Source: Flavobacteriales bacterium (GTDB taxonomy: Bacteria > Bacteroidota > Bacteroidia > Flavobacteriales_D > CAJJDF01). From it: a stretch of 64,000 bases of DNA. The stretch is taken from the NCBI GenBank assembly GCA_018609055.1, contig JABAYJ010000006.1, forward strand, positions 322,805 to 386,804, written 5' to 3'. Shown piece after piece: positions 35,348 through 44,681 of the stretch (its first letter is position 1; each line of letters starts with the position of its first letter). The translations under genes were made by a program, and so were the position numbers. The notes under the pieces are model-generated. The model was not told where the DNA came from and did no database searches. It saw nothing but the letters and a program-made list of their open reading frames with translations.

Positions 35348-36115
35348 TTACTTTGTGAATGCATTCACGAACTGTAGTCCCCAAGATTCTTGCCTGAAAA
35401 TAACGACTCCAAATGAGATATCCTTAGCATCCCAAGTTACATCTCTTATCATTGTGAAATCAAGGTTTACCGTTTGACCCATTCTTGCACCATTACTAGT
35501 AATTTGGTATCCGAAATTTTCATCATCAAAAACATTTACTGGCTTTGCAATTCCTGCAACATATTTATGGTGTACTGTATTAGCACCATCTGGATGTCCA
35601 TTTTGGTATCCTACGATTCCATCTACAATCATGTAAGGAGCTAAATAATATACTCCTTCAACATCTGTAAAAAACTTAGTTGTAGTTTTCAAAGAAACGT
35701 TTTGTCCGTTAACTTCTAATTCATAATTAGAGTTTGCTGTAACAAATCCTTCATTGTGTTGTTCAATTAATGAATCTCCATTACTTGCTTGAAAGTTATT
35801 GAAAAATGTTGGAACACTTCCTCCTAAACTAAATTGAGGTCCTACTGCATCAAACAAATCACTACCTGTAGTTGTTACAAAAGCATCTTTCCATGCCATT
35901 AATACTGACGTACCTTCATGCTCATCTTCAAGAAGTTCAAAAGCTGGAAATCCCCAATCACCACATGGTCCACACCAAGTTGCAGTTCTTTTAGCAACAA
36001 CACTCATGTTTTTTTCTTCTACTACTAACGTACCTTCTGTATCGTCTACTGGAGATGTTTTCTTACAAGAAACCAAAGCTCCGATTATGATCATTGACCA
36101 TACTATTTTTTTCAT
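35348..36115 (-). CDS. Omp28-related lipoprotein with thioredoxin-type CxxC
   Basis: 255 residues. The lipoprotein signal ends at ALVSCKK. The mature domain begins with a thioredoxin-like active site, KRTATWCGPCGDWGFPAFE, identical in spacing to thioredoxins. The rest agrees with Omp28-type proteins: the N-terminal thioredoxin part is followed by a beta-sandwich. It could act in thiol exchange at the envelope, though this is not shown. It lies 77 bases after a small lipoprotein gene and 21 before the beta-barrel gene. Confidence 0.82.
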   Translation of the reverse strand: MKKIVWSMIIIGALVSCKKTSPVDDTEGTLVVEEKNMSVVAKRTATWCGPCGDWGFPAFELLEDEHEGTSVLMAWKDAFVTTTGSDLFDAVGPQFSLGGSVPTFFNNFQASNGDSLIEQHNEGFVTANSNYELEVNGQNVSLKTTTKFFTDVEGVYYLAPYMIVDGIVGYQNGHPDGANTVHHKYVAGIAKPVNVFDDENFGYQITSNGARMGQTVNLDFTMIRDVTWDAKDISFGVVIFRQESWGLQFVNAFTK

Positions 36116-36192
36116 ATTATTGAGTTTATCTGTATTAATAATGTACTAAAATACTATATATATTTTTATTTATCGAATAATGTGAGTATTAA

Positions 36193-36417
36193 TTACTTAA
36201 TAACACAAGTTGTCGCATAATAACCGCTAACTTCTGACCCTCTTTCGCAGGTAGTTCTAACATCATTTTTCTTCCCTGTAATTACTGTTTCGCTTACAAA
36301 ATCATCTAAAGGAGTTGTAGGAGTTGAATCGGTAAAAGTACATTGGCAAGTATAATCTTTAGTACAACTAGCCAGTAACATTAAACCAAATCCTATAATT
36401 ATTGCTGTTTTTTTCAT
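36193..36417 (-). CDS. Small cysteine-containing lipoprotein
   Basis: 74 residues: a lipoprotein signal (MKKTAIIIGFGLMLLASCTK) and a short mature part with four further cysteines (YTCQCTF, TTCERG, ATTCVIK), likely to be disulfide-bonded. No family is recognised. It is upstream of the Omp28-like gene on the same strand. Confidence 0.65.
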   Translation of the reverse strand: MKKTAIIIGFGLMLLASCTKDYTCQCTFTDSTPTTPLDDFVSETVITGKKNDVRTTCERGSEVSGYYATTCVIK

Positions 36418-36636
36418 TTTAAAATATTTTACTATGTTGTATCAAAATTAATATATTTTTTGTGTTAACCAAAAAAGGAAAGCTAAAAAATTACTATTAC
36501 TACTTTGAAATAAAAGCATTTGCATTAAACCAAAACTTTTGATTGATAAAATTTGTGCTATTATGGTCATTGTTACTTTTTATTATTGGTAAAAAATAAT
36601 CTTTTCGTTAATATTGAATTCACTAAAAATAAAACA

Positions 36637-36864
36637 ATGGCTGCTTGTCAATTTTGCAAAAAGGAAATAACGATAAAAAACCAAAAGGCTAAGAAATTTT
36701 GCTCTACAAATTGTAGAGTAAAAGCCTACCAAAAAAGAAAGAGGATGAGCCCAACCATGACTTGTTATGTTTGCAAAGAAGGTGTTCTTACTTATAAAGT
36801 TTTACTGAACAAAGCTCCTCAAATAAAATGTACCTCTTGTAATACAATTTGGAAAGCTGATTAA
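36637..36864 (+). CDS. Small double zinc-ribbon protein
   Basis: 75 residues from the ATG at 36637; an earlier in-frame ATG at 36553 would add 28 hydrophobic residues unlike the family and is not preferred. Two zinc-binding units are visible: CQFC...FCSTNC with the RVKAYQKRKR tail seen in CGNR/DUF-type knuckles, and CYVC...CTSC. It probably binds nucleic acid or serves as a protein-interaction module. Its stop overlaps the ATG of the broken DUF6122 gene by one base. Confidence 0.7.
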   Translation: MAACQFCKKEITIKNQKAKKFCSTNCRVKAYQKRKRMSPTMTCYVCKEGVLTYKVLLNKAPQIKCTSCNTIWKAD

Positions 36865-37180
36865 TGGAACTTCTACAACCTATAATCCATTATGGACTAC
36901 ATTTTATCTTTCCAGCATTAATAGATTTCATTTTTTTTCGTAAAAATGGAAACAGGCTTATTTAATTTTTCTTGCAACTATGCTGGTAGACTTAGACCAT
37001 TTATACTCCACTCCTATTTTTGACCCAAATAGATGTAGCATAAATTTCCACCCGCTTCACTCTTATTGGGCAATTGGATTTTATACCCTAGGCTTGTTCT
37101 GGAAGAAAACAAGAATAATAGCAATCGGATTATTATTTTATATGACAACCGATTATTTAGACTGTTTGTGGATTAACTAA
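36864..37180 (+). pseudogene. DUF6122 membrane protein gene with a one-base deletion
   Basis: Reading from the ATG at 36864 gives MELLQPIIHYGLHFIFPALI and FIFFRK, then stops. A second frame from about 36944 continues KWKQAYLIFLATMLVDLDHL and FDPNRCSINFHPLHSYWA to the stop at 37180. Together they make an intact DUF6122-type protein of about 105 residues. The shift lies in the run of five A at 36942-36946: six would restore the frame, as upstream positions meet a stop. It is either a real pseudogene, a slippage site or a sequencing error. The stop overlaps that of the converging DUF1456 gene. Confidence 0.8.
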
Positions 37181-37467
37181 TCTCTTCTTTTACCTGGATG
37201 AGACTTTATATAATTCTTTTTAGGCTCAGGTTTATCCTCTTTCTTAGGCATTGGCCCTCTTAAATGAATAATCAATCCATTTAAAAAATTACGTAATAAT
37301 TGATCTCCACAGTCTTGGTAGTTTTTATGGTCTTCTTTCTGAAAAATTGCATTCAGCTCAGGCTTAGTCATTTTAAAATCAACCAACTCCAATACTTTAA
37401 GAATATCCTCATCTCTAAATTTATGAGCTACTCTTAGTTTTTTCATTATATCGTTATTCGTAATCAT
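37177..37467 (-). CDS. DUF1456 (YehS-like) family protein, single repeat
   Basis: 96 residues. NNDIMKKLRVAHKFRDEDIL and FLNGLIIHLRG are the ends of a DUF1456 repeat. Escherichia coli YehS has two such repeats in about 156 residues; here one is kept, followed by a basic tail (KKEDKPEPKKNYIKSHPGKRRD). The function is unknown. The gene follows polA's stop side: it lies 10 bases after the polA end on the same strand. Confidence 0.82.
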   Translation of the reverse strand: MITNNDIMKKLRVAHKFRDEDILKVLELVDFKMTKPELNAIFQKEDHKNYQDCGDQLLRNFLNGLIIHLRGPMPKKEDKPEPKKNYIKSHPGKRRD

Positions 37468-37477
37468 AATTCCTTAT

Positions 37478-40264
37478 TTAGTGTGCTTGTAACCAATTAT
37501 CCCCTGTACTCATTTCTACATCCAAAGGTACTGCAATTTTAACTGCTCCCTCCATGTTCTTTTTTACTAATTCTTTCATCACCTCAACTTCACTTTTCTC
37601 TACATCAAACACCAATTCATCATGAACCTGAAGTAACATTCTGGATTTTAATCCATTCGCTTCCATTTCGTTTTGCACATTTATCATGGCAATCTTCACA
37701 ATATCAGCTGCTGTTCCTTGAATAGGTGCATTAATTGCATTTCTTTCTGCATGGCTTCTTACAATTGCATTGGCAGAATTAATGTCTTTCAAGTTCCTTC
37801 TTCTACCTAGTAATGTTTCTACATATCCTTTTTCTTTGGCAGTTACAACCACTTCATCCATGTAGGATTTAATTTTAGGATATTTTGCAAAATAACTTTC
37901 TATAATCTCTTTGGCTTCTTTTCTAGGAATAGATAATCTTTGTCCCAACCCAAATGCCGAGATTCCATAAATAATACCAAAGTTCACCATTTTGGCTTTA
38001 CTCCTCATTTCTCTATCCACTTCTTCCATTGTTACATCAAACACCTTTGCTGCTGTTGCTGTATGAATATCGTGTCCCGAATTAAATGCCTCAATCATTC
38101 CTTCGTCCTTGCTCAAAGCTGCAATAATTCTCAATTCTATTTGTGAATAATCGGCCGCTAACAAAGTATAGTTTTCATCTCTTGGAATAAATGCTTTTCT
38201 TATCATTCTTCCTTTCTCCGTTCTAATAGGAATGTTTTGAAGATTAGGATTCACAGAACTCAATCTCCCTGTTGCCGCAACTGTTTGCATGTAACTAGTA
38301 TGAATTCTTTTGGTGTTTTCATCAATCAATAAAGGCAAAGCATCTACGTAAGTAGATTTCAATTTCTTTAGCGAACGGTATTCCAAAATCAATTCGAAAA
38401 TCTCGTGTTTACCAACCATTTTGCTCAATGTATCTTCACTTGTTGAATATTGACCAGTTTTGGTTTTTTTAGCTTTTACATCAATCTCCATTTTCTCGAA
38501 CAACACTTCTCCTAGTTGTTTTGGAGAATCCAAATTAAAATCTTCTACTCCAGCCATTTCTTTAATCGAAGATTCTAACTTCACTAAATCAACTTCCAAT
38601 TCTTTAGAGAATTCTGCCAAAGCAGGAACGTCTAAATTAATCCCTTCTCTTTCCATTTTTTCCAATACTGGAACTAATGGAGCTTCAATTTCTTTGTATA
38701 ATTTCTCTGTATCCGTTTCGGTTAATTTTGGCTCAAACAATTGTTTTAACTGAAGAGTAATATCTGCATCTTCGCACGCATAATCCGAAACTTCGACCGG
38801 TTCCAAATCTGCCATGCTTTTTTGGTTCTTTCCTTTTTTACCAATTAAAGTCTCGATAGAAACTGGCTTGTAACCCAAATAGGTTTCTGCCAATAAATCC
38901 ATATTGTGCCTCATATCGGGTTGAATCAGATAATGAGCAATCATGGTATCAAAAGTGTCTCCTTTTATTTCTATTCCGTAATTCTTGATTACAGCCAAAT
39001 CATATTTTAAATTATGTGCTATTTTCTCTATGCTTTCATTCTCAAAAAATGGTTTGAACTCATTGGCAATTTCTTGCGCTTCTTTTTCTTCTTGAGGAAT
39101 AGAAACGTAAAATGCTTCTCCTTGTTTGTATGAAAAAGCGATTCCAACTAATTTTGCGTTAAGCGAATCCAAAGAAGTTGTTTCGGTATCAAAACAAACT
39201 GACTTTTCTTTCATCAGTTTATCAATTAACTCCCCTCTTTTTTCTTTTGTATCTATTAGGGAGTAATTTGTTTCTGTGTCTGCCAGAGTTTTCAATTCTG
39301 AAGGAGCTACAGGAATTTGCTCGGCTTCTGTAGTAGGAACATTTACAGAGAACATATCCAATTGATCTCCCGTTTTAGTTTGCACCACATCTACCCCAAA
39401 TATTCTTTTGGTAAGCGTTCGGAATTCCAATTCGCTAAACAACTCAATTACTTTATCCTTATTTGGAGGACACATTATAAGTTCTTCCTCATTAAACTCA
39501 ACATCTACATCCAATATAATTGTTGCCAACATTTTGGACATTAATCCTTGTTCTGCAAATTCAATTACATTTTCTTTTTGCTTTCCTTTCAGTTTATCGG
39601 CATTAGCAATAATGTTTTCTACCGAACCGTATAATCCTATCAGTTTTTTGGCTGCAACTGGACCAACTCCAGGAATTCCAGGAATATTATCCGCAGAATC
39701 TCCCATCAATCCCAAAATATCAATTACTTGTTTTGGATCTTCCACACCAAAAGCCTCTTTTACTTCATCCACTCCCCAAACTTCGGCAGGCTTCCCTCCT
39801 CTTGGTGGTTTGTGCATGAATACTTTATCAGTCACCAGTTGAGCAAAATCCTTATCTGGAGTCATCATATAAGTAGTAAATCCAGCTTTTTCTGCCATTA
39901 CCGAAAGTGTACCAATTACATCATCAGCTTCAAACCCTTCTTTCATCAAGATTGGGATATTAAAAGCTTTTATCACTTCCATAATTACAGGAACCGAAAG
40001 CTTAATATCTTCTGGAGTTTCTTGTCTGTTTGCTTTATATTCTGGATACTCTTTGGTTCTAAACGTAGCCGCAGGATAATCAAAAACTACAGCTAAGTGA
40101 GTTGGTTTTTGGTTATTAATAATATCCAACATAGAATTGGTGAATCCCAATACTGCTGAAGTATTAAATCCTTTAGAGTTTATTCTAGGGTTTTTAATAA
40201 AAGCATAATAAGCTCTAAAAATTAATGCGTAGGCATCTAGTAAAAATATTTTTTTCTCTTCCAT
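37478..40264 (-). CDS. polA: DNA polymerase I
   Basis: 928 residues from the ATG at 40264; a TTG 21 bases upstream would run into the rsmA end and is not favoured. The 5'-nuclease domain opens KIFLLDAYALIFRAYYAF, with GVGPVAAKKL as its helix-hairpin-helix. The 3'-5' exonuclease site is intact in CFDTETTSLDS. The polymerase motifs are YSQIELRI (A), RSKAKMVNFGIIYG (B) and VHDELVFDV (C). The full three-domain enzyme serves Okazaki maturation and excision repair. It starts just 1 base after the rsmA stop. Confidence 0.97.
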   Translation of the reverse strand: MEEKKIFLLDAYALIFRAYYAFIKNPRINSKGFNTSAVLGFTNSMLDIINNQKPTHLAVVFDYPAATFRTKEYPEYKANRQETPEDIKLSVPVIMEVIKAFNIPILMKEGFEADDVIGTLSVMAEKAGFTTYMMTPDKDFAQLVTDKVFMHKPPRGGKPAEVWGVDEVKEAFGVEDPKQVIDILGLMGDSADNIPGIPGVGPVAAKKLIGLYGSVENIIANADKLKGKQKENVIEFAEQGLMSKMLATIILDVDVEFNEEELIMCPPNKDKVIELFSELEFRTLTKRIFGVDVVQTKTGDQLDMFSVNVPTTEAEQIPVAPSELKTLADTETNYSLIDTKEKRGELIDKLMKEKSVCFDTETTSLDSLNAKLVGIAFSYKQGEAFYVSIPQEEKEAQEIANEFKPFFENESIEKIAHNLKYDLAVIKNYGIEIKGDTFDTMIAHYLIQPDMRHNMDLLAETYLGYKPVSIETLIGKKGKNQKSMADLEPVEVSDYACEDADITLQLKQLFEPKLTETDTEKLYKEIEAPLVPVLEKMEREGINLDVPALAEFSKELEVDLVKLESSIKEMAGVEDFNLDSPKQLGEVLFEKMEIDVKAKKTKTGQYSTSEDTLSKMVGKHEIFELILEYRSLKKLKSTYVDALPLLIDENTKRIHTSYMQTVAATGRLSSVNPNLQNIPIRTEKGRMIRKAFIPRDENYTLLAADYSQIELRIIAALSKDEGMIEAFNSGHDIHTATAAKVFDVTMEEVDREMRSKAKMVNFGIIYGISAFGLGQRLSIPRKEAKEIIESYFAKYPKIKSYMDEVVVTAKEKGYVETLLGRRRNLKDINSANAIVRSHAERNAINAPIQGTAADIVKIAMINVQNEMEANGLKSRMLLQVHDELVFDVEKSEVEVMKELVKKNMEGAVKIAVPLDVEMSTGDNWLQAH

Positions 40265-40265
40265 T

Positions 40266-41033
40266 CTACTTCTTATATTTTTCAATCATTTCACAAATCT
40301 CAATAAACTCTGGAACGAATAATTGCTCAGGTCTTTTATTAAATATTTCTTCCTGCCTTACTTCATCAGGAAGGATAGATTTTAGTGAATTTCTTAATGT
40401 TTTTCTTCTTTGATTAAAGCCTAGTTTCACTACTTGCTTAAATAAGCTCAAGTTTAAATCAGGCAATTGATCTTCTTTCTTTATAATTCTTACCACACCA
40501 GATTGAACACTTGGTGGTGGATCAAATTCTTTGGCGTCTACAGTAAATAAATATTCAACTTCGTAAAAAGCTTGAAGTAAGACTGCAGTAATTCCATAGT
40601 TTTTGTTCCCAGGAGTTGCAATCACTTTTTCTGATACTTCTTTCTGAAACATTCCTACACACTCAGAAATAACTTCTTTGTTTTCAAAAATCTTAGTTAA
40701 AATTTGACTTGATAAGAAATAAGGGAAGTTTCCAAACAAACCAAAGGGCTTTCCATCATTTACTTTCGTTAAATCTAATTTCAAGAAATTGAAATCAATA
40801 ATTTCCAGTTCTGGGTATTCACTCCTTAAGTAGGTAATGGATTCACCATCCACTTCAATTACCGACATATTAGAATCTAACTTCATAATATACTTGGTAA
40901 TTGCTCCTGTTCCTGGACCCACTTCTACCAATTTATCATGAATTGTATAATCCTTCATACCATGAGCAATCGCTTTACAAACCTCTTCGTTTCGTAAAAA
41001 ATGTTGCCCTAAATATTTCTTCGCATCTACCAT
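40266..41033 (-). CDS. rsmA: 16S rRNA (adenine1518-N6/adenine1519-N6)-dimethyltransferase
   Basis: 255 residues. It dimethylates two adjacent adenines in helix 45 of 16S rRNA. KKYLGQHFLRNEEV opens the protein, VGPGTGAITK is the SAM site, and LFGNFPYFLSS is the NLPY-type catalytic motif with Phe in place of Leu. It is followed by polA after 1 base and is divergent from the M16 protease gene. Confidence 0.96.
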   Translation of the reverse strand: MVDAKKYLGQHFLRNEEVCKAIAHGMKDYTIHDKLVEVGPGTGAITKYIMKLDSNMSVIEVDGESITYLRSEYPELEIIDFNFLKLDLTKVNDGKPFGLFGNFPYFLSSQILTKIFENKEVISECVGMFQKEVSEKVIATPGNKNYGITAVLLQAFYEVEYLFTVDAKEFDPPPSVQSGVVRIIKKEDQLPDLNLSLFKQVVKLGFNQRRKTLRNSLKSILPDEVRQEEIFNKRPEQLFVPEFIEICEMIEKYKK

Positions 41034-41161
41034 GGGCTAAATATAAGATTTATCTTAGGATTGAAAACGATTTTCCGCTTAACTAAAATTAACACCTCCC
41101 ATCCTATAATCGTTTTTATAGTTAAACATTATTTCTATTTTTGTTGAAAATCAATATAATA

Positions 41162-42475
41162 ATGAAAAAGATACTATTAATAATTGCTGCACTAGGAATA
41201 GCCAGCATAAGTTCTGCCCAAAAGAACAAAATTGAATTTAGTGAATTTGATCTAGATAATGGTCTTCATGTAATTCTTCATCAAGACAACTCTACTCCTA
41301 TTGTTGCAGTTAGTGTACTGTATCATGTTGGAAGTAAAAATGAGGTGAAAGGTAAAACAGGTTACGCTCACTTTTTCGAACACTTAATGTTCGAAGAATC
41401 TGAAAACATTGCTCAAGATGAGTATGCTAAAATTGTTCAATCAGTAGGTGGAACTATAAATGCTTATACCTCTAATGACCAAACTTATTATCACTGTGTA
41501 TTACCATCTAACCAATTAGAACTTGGATTATGGATGGAAAGTGAAAGAATGCTTAATGCAAAAATCACTCAAGCAGGAGTTGATAACCAAAGAGAAGTAG
41601 TGAAAGAAGAAAAAAGAACTTCGGACAACAGACCTTACTCGAGTTGGTATGCTGAGATTTCGGAAAGAATGTTTTTTGGAACTAACTATGGTTGGACTCC
41701 AATAGGATCTTTTGTTGATTTAAATGCTGCTTCGATTCAAGACTTTCAAGCTTTTTACGATCAATATTATGTGCCAAACAATGCAACACTAGTTATTACT
41801 GGTGACATCAATAAAAAAGATGCTAAAAAATATATCAAAAAATATTTTTCTACTATTCCTAAAGGAACAAAAGAAATTACAAGACCAACTGTTTCTGGTG
41901 ATTTATTGACTAAAGCTGTTGTTGATACAGTTTATGATAACATTCAATTACCTGCAATTTTCCAAGCATACAAAGTACCACCACAAGGAACTAATGATGC
42001 TTATGCTTTAGAAATGCTTTCTACTGTTTTATCAAACGGAAAAAGTTCTAGACTAAATATAGCACTTAAAGAAAACGAACAGATTGCTTTACAAGTACAA
42101 GGTTTCTCTATGGGGTTTGAAAGTGCCGGATTCTTTACTACACTTGGTTTTCCTAATCAAGGTTATACGGTTGATGACATTAAAGCTGGTGTTGTGAAAG
42201 AGATTAAAAAATTACAAACTGAATTAATTACTGAAGATGAATTTCAGAAGATTAAAAACATAACTGAAAACAACTTTGTAAGCAGTAACTCAAGAATGGC
42301 AGGGATAGCAGAAAGTTTAGCTTCTTATTCTATGATGTTTGGTGATGCTAACTTAATTAACACAGAACTAGAAAACTATAGAGCTGTAACTAGAGAAGAC
42401 ATTATGAGAGTTGCTAAAAAATATTTGAACGAATCGAATAGTGTTACTCTTTATTATTTACCTAAAAAGAAGTAA
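41162..42475 (+). CDS. M16 family zinc metalloprotease, catalytic member
   Basis: 437 residues from the ATG at 41162; a TTG 21 bases earlier overlaps the -7 box TATTTTTG (41136-41143) and is not favoured. A signal peptide (MKKILLIIAALGIASISSAQ) shows export. The inverted zinc motif HFFEH (70-74) is intact, with the downstream Glu region following. The protein is one half of a pitrilysin-type clamshell; the other half is the next gene. It probably degrades peptides in the periplasm. Confidence 0.93.
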   Translation: MKKILLIIAALGIASISSAQKNKIEFSEFDLDNGLHVILHQDNSTPIVAVSVLYHVGSKNEVKGKTGYAHFFEHLMFEESENIAQDEYAKIVQSVGGTINAYTSNDQTYYHCVLPSNQLELGLWMESERMLNAKITQAGVDNQREVVKEEKRTSDNRPYSSWYAEISERMFFGTNYGWTPIGSFVDLNAASIQDFQAFYDQYYVPNNATLVITGDINKKDAKKYIKKYFSTIPKGTKEITRPTVSGDLLTKAVVDTVYDNIQLPAIFQAYKVPPQGTNDAYALEMLSTVLSNGKSSRLNIALKENEQIALQVQGFSMGFESAGFFTTLGFPNQGYTVDDIKAGVVKEIKKLQTELITEDEFQKIKNITENNFVSSNSRMAGIAESLASYSMMFGDANLINTELENYRAVTREDIMRVAKKYLNESNSVTLYYLPKKK

Positions 42476-42505
42476 AAAACTCTCAAAAACAATAAACTTA
42501 TTATT

Positions 42506-44584
42506 ATGAAAAATATATTATTTATATCACTTGCTACTCTTCTTTTGGGAGCTTGTAATACGTCTGCTCCTCTTGACAGAAGTATTAGACCAAGTGCAGC
42601 ACCAGCAAAAGAAAATACTTTTGGTGAGTACGAAGAATTTAAATTAGACAATGGATTAACTGTATACGTTATAGAAAGCTCAAAACTGCCAACTATATCT
42701 TACAACCTTAGTTTTGATATCGACCCAATATTTGAAGGAGATAAAGCTGGGTACACTTCTATGGTAGGAGATTTACTAGAGGCTGGTACCAAAAACAGAA
42801 ATAAAGAAAATTTGAACAAAGAAGTTGATTTTATAGGTGCAAACATGGGAGTTTATAGCGGTGGAGCTTATACTTCTGGTTTATCTAAATACAATGAAAA
42901 ACTAATGGATATTTTATCTGATGTGGTTCTTAACCCTGTTTTTCCTGAAGATGAATTGAATAAAACAATAAAAGAAAATATTACTTCATTAAAATCTAGC
43001 TCAACAAATGCTGATGCTATAATGGGTGATGTAAAATCTGCTATGCTTTATGGAAAAGGACATCCTTACGGAGAGTTTTTAACTGAAGCAACTCTAGGAA
43101 ACATCAAATTGGAAGATTGTAAAAACTATTACAACTCTTATTTTAAACCTAACAATGCTCTTTTAACTATTGTAGGAGATATTAATAAAAGTGAAGCTGA
43201 AGCTTTAGTTAAAAAATACTTTGGATCATGGGAAAAAGGAACTGTTCCTACTCATAGTTATGAAGCTCCAATTGAGCCAACTAAACCACAAGTATATTTG
43301 GTACATAAAGAAGGTGCTGTTCAATCTAACATTGACATAAACAACTTAGCTAAAATTAAAATTGGTGATGCTGATTATGAAGCTGCTCAAGTATTCAACC
43401 AAATATTTGGAAGTGGATTTGCAGGAAGATTATTCCAAAACTTAAGAGAAGACAAGGAATATACTTATGGTGCTTATGGAGGAATAAGAGCTAACAAATT
43501 AATAGGAAACTTTTCGTCTTCTGCTAAAGTAAGAAACGAAGTTACTGATAGTGCCATAGACCAATTTCTGTTAGAAATAAACAGAATTAGAAATGAGAAT
43601 GTTGGTGCTGAGGAATTACAAAATGCTAAAAACTACATAGCTGGGACTTTTGCTCAATCATTAGAAAGTTCAAGAACTGTTGCAAGATTTGCAGCAAATA
43701 TTGCTAAGTATAATTTAGATAAAGATTACTACAAAAACTACTTAAAAAGAGTTGAGTTGGTAACTATGGAAGACATAAAAAGAGTAGCAACTAGTTACCT
43801 TAAACCAGCTAACATTAATATTGTAGTAGTTGGTGAAGCAAACCAAGTGGGAGAAAAATTAAAGAGATTTGGTGAGTTACATTATATAGACAGAGAAGGA
43901 AACGAAGTTGGACCTCCTGCACAAGCTATAGAAGTGCCAAAAGGAACTACAGTAGAATCTATTTTTGAATCATATTACAAAGCACTTGGTGGAAAAGACA
44001 AAATAAAATCAGTAAAAACCATGAAGGGTGAATACTCAATGAGTATGATGGGTAGAAATGTAACAATTACTAATTATTTTGAAGCTCCAAACAAAACTAG
44101 TTCTATAATGGATGTTGAGGGTATGGGTGTGATGCAACAAAAAATTTATGATGGTACTACTACCTTTTTAAAAGCACAAGGACAAACAATCCCTGTAAGC
44201 GAAAATGAATCTATTGAAACTAGAATTGGTAGTTATTTAATTCCAGAATTGTTTTATGCAGAGAACGGAGTAAAAACTGAACTTGCTGGAGCTAAAATTG
44301 TAAATGGAAAAAGTACTTATGTTGTTAATGTTACTTATCCTAGCGGAAAGAAATTAACTTCTTTTTACGACATGAAAACTGGTTTAAAAGTGAAAGAAAC
44401 TTCAAAAAACAAAACTCCGAGAGGAGAAATGGAATCTGTTCAGGAGTTTAAAGACTACAAAGCTGTAAACGGAATACTTATTCCTCATACACTTGGTGGA
44501 GTTGATGGTGGAATGCCAATGGATGTTAAACTTGACAAAGTAGAAATGAATATTGCTATTCCTGCTGGAACATTTAAATTATAG
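42506..44584 (+). CDS. M16 family lipoprotein lacking the zinc motif, with extra C-terminal domain
   Basis: 692 residues. The lipoprotein signal ends LLLGACNTS. Residues 40-470 match the M16 fold, but GYTSMVGDLLEAG stands where HxxEH should be, so this is a non-catalytic partner, with the R/Y substrate-binding motif in the second half (FQNLREDKEYTYGAY). Residues about 485-692 form an extra beta-rich domain (GGKDKIKSVKTMKGEYSMSM) like LolA-type lipoprotein carriers. It starts 30 bases after the catalytic gene; together they should form a heterodimer held at a membrane. Confidence 0.88.
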   Translation: MKNILFISLATLLLGACNTSAPLDRSIRPSAAPAKENTFGEYEEFKLDNGLTVYVIESSKLPTISYNLSFDIDPIFEGDKAGYTSMVGDLLEAGTKNRNKENLNKEVDFIGANMGVYSGGAYTSGLSKYNEKLMDILSDVVLNPVFPEDELNKTIKENITSLKSSSTNADAIMGDVKSAMLYGKGHPYGEFLTEATLGNIKLEDCKNYYNSYFKPNNALLTIVGDINKSEAEALVKKYFGSWEKGTVPTHSYEAPIEPTKPQVYLVHKEGAVQSNIDINNLAKIKIGDADYEAAQVFNQIFGSGFAGRLFQNLREDKEYTYGAYGGIRANKLIGNFSSSAKVRNEVTDSAIDQFLLEINRIRNENVGAEELQNAKNYIAGTFAQSLESSRTVARFAANIAKYNLDKDYYKNYLKRVELVTMEDIKRVATSYLKPANINIVVVGEANQVGEKLKRFGELHYIDREGNEVGPPAQAIEVPKGTTVESIFESYYKALGGKDKIKSVKTMKGEYSMSMMGRNVTITNYFEAPNKTSSIMDVEGMGVMQQKIYDGTTTFLKAQGQTIPVSENESIETRIGSYLIPELFYAENGVKTELAGAKIVNGKSTYVVNVTYPSGKKLTSFYDMKTGLKVKETSKNKTPRGEMESVQEFKDYKAVNGILIPHTLGGVDGGMPMDVKLDKVEMNIAIPAGTFKL

Positions 44585-44605
44585 AAAAAATATAATCTTA
44601 GTTCA

Positions 44606-44637
44606 AAAGCTGCTTAGATAACTTAGCAGCTTTTTTT
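44606..44637 (+). terminator. Terminator of the M16 pair
   Basis: AAAGCTGCT pairs with AGCAGCTTT (44606-44614, 44625-44633), then T continues to 44637. Confidence 0.88.
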
Positions 44638-44681
44638 ATTTACAAATAGTTAGTTAACTTAGTTTCTAATACAATCCTATT

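Noticed and set aside
36553..36636. N-terminal extension of the zinc-ribbon protein by 28 residues
   Set aside because: The added part has a hydrophobic, unrelated composition, and the ATG at 36637 gives a protein that begins right at the first zinc knuckle.
36930..36950. Programmed -1 frameshift in DUF6122
   Set aside because: The sequence CGT AAA AAT is not a good X XXY YYZ slippery site and no downstream pseudoknot is evident, so a plain deletion or sequencing error is preferred.
39408..40096. Two overlapping plus-strand open frames of 122-144 residues
   Set aside because: They are antisense to the polA nuclease domain, with unlikely composition.
41064..41116. Distant 9-bp inverted repeat AAAACGATT / AATCGTTTT between rsmA and the M16 gene
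   Set aside because: The arms are over 30 bases apart and AT-rich; chance is likely in a divergent intergenic region.
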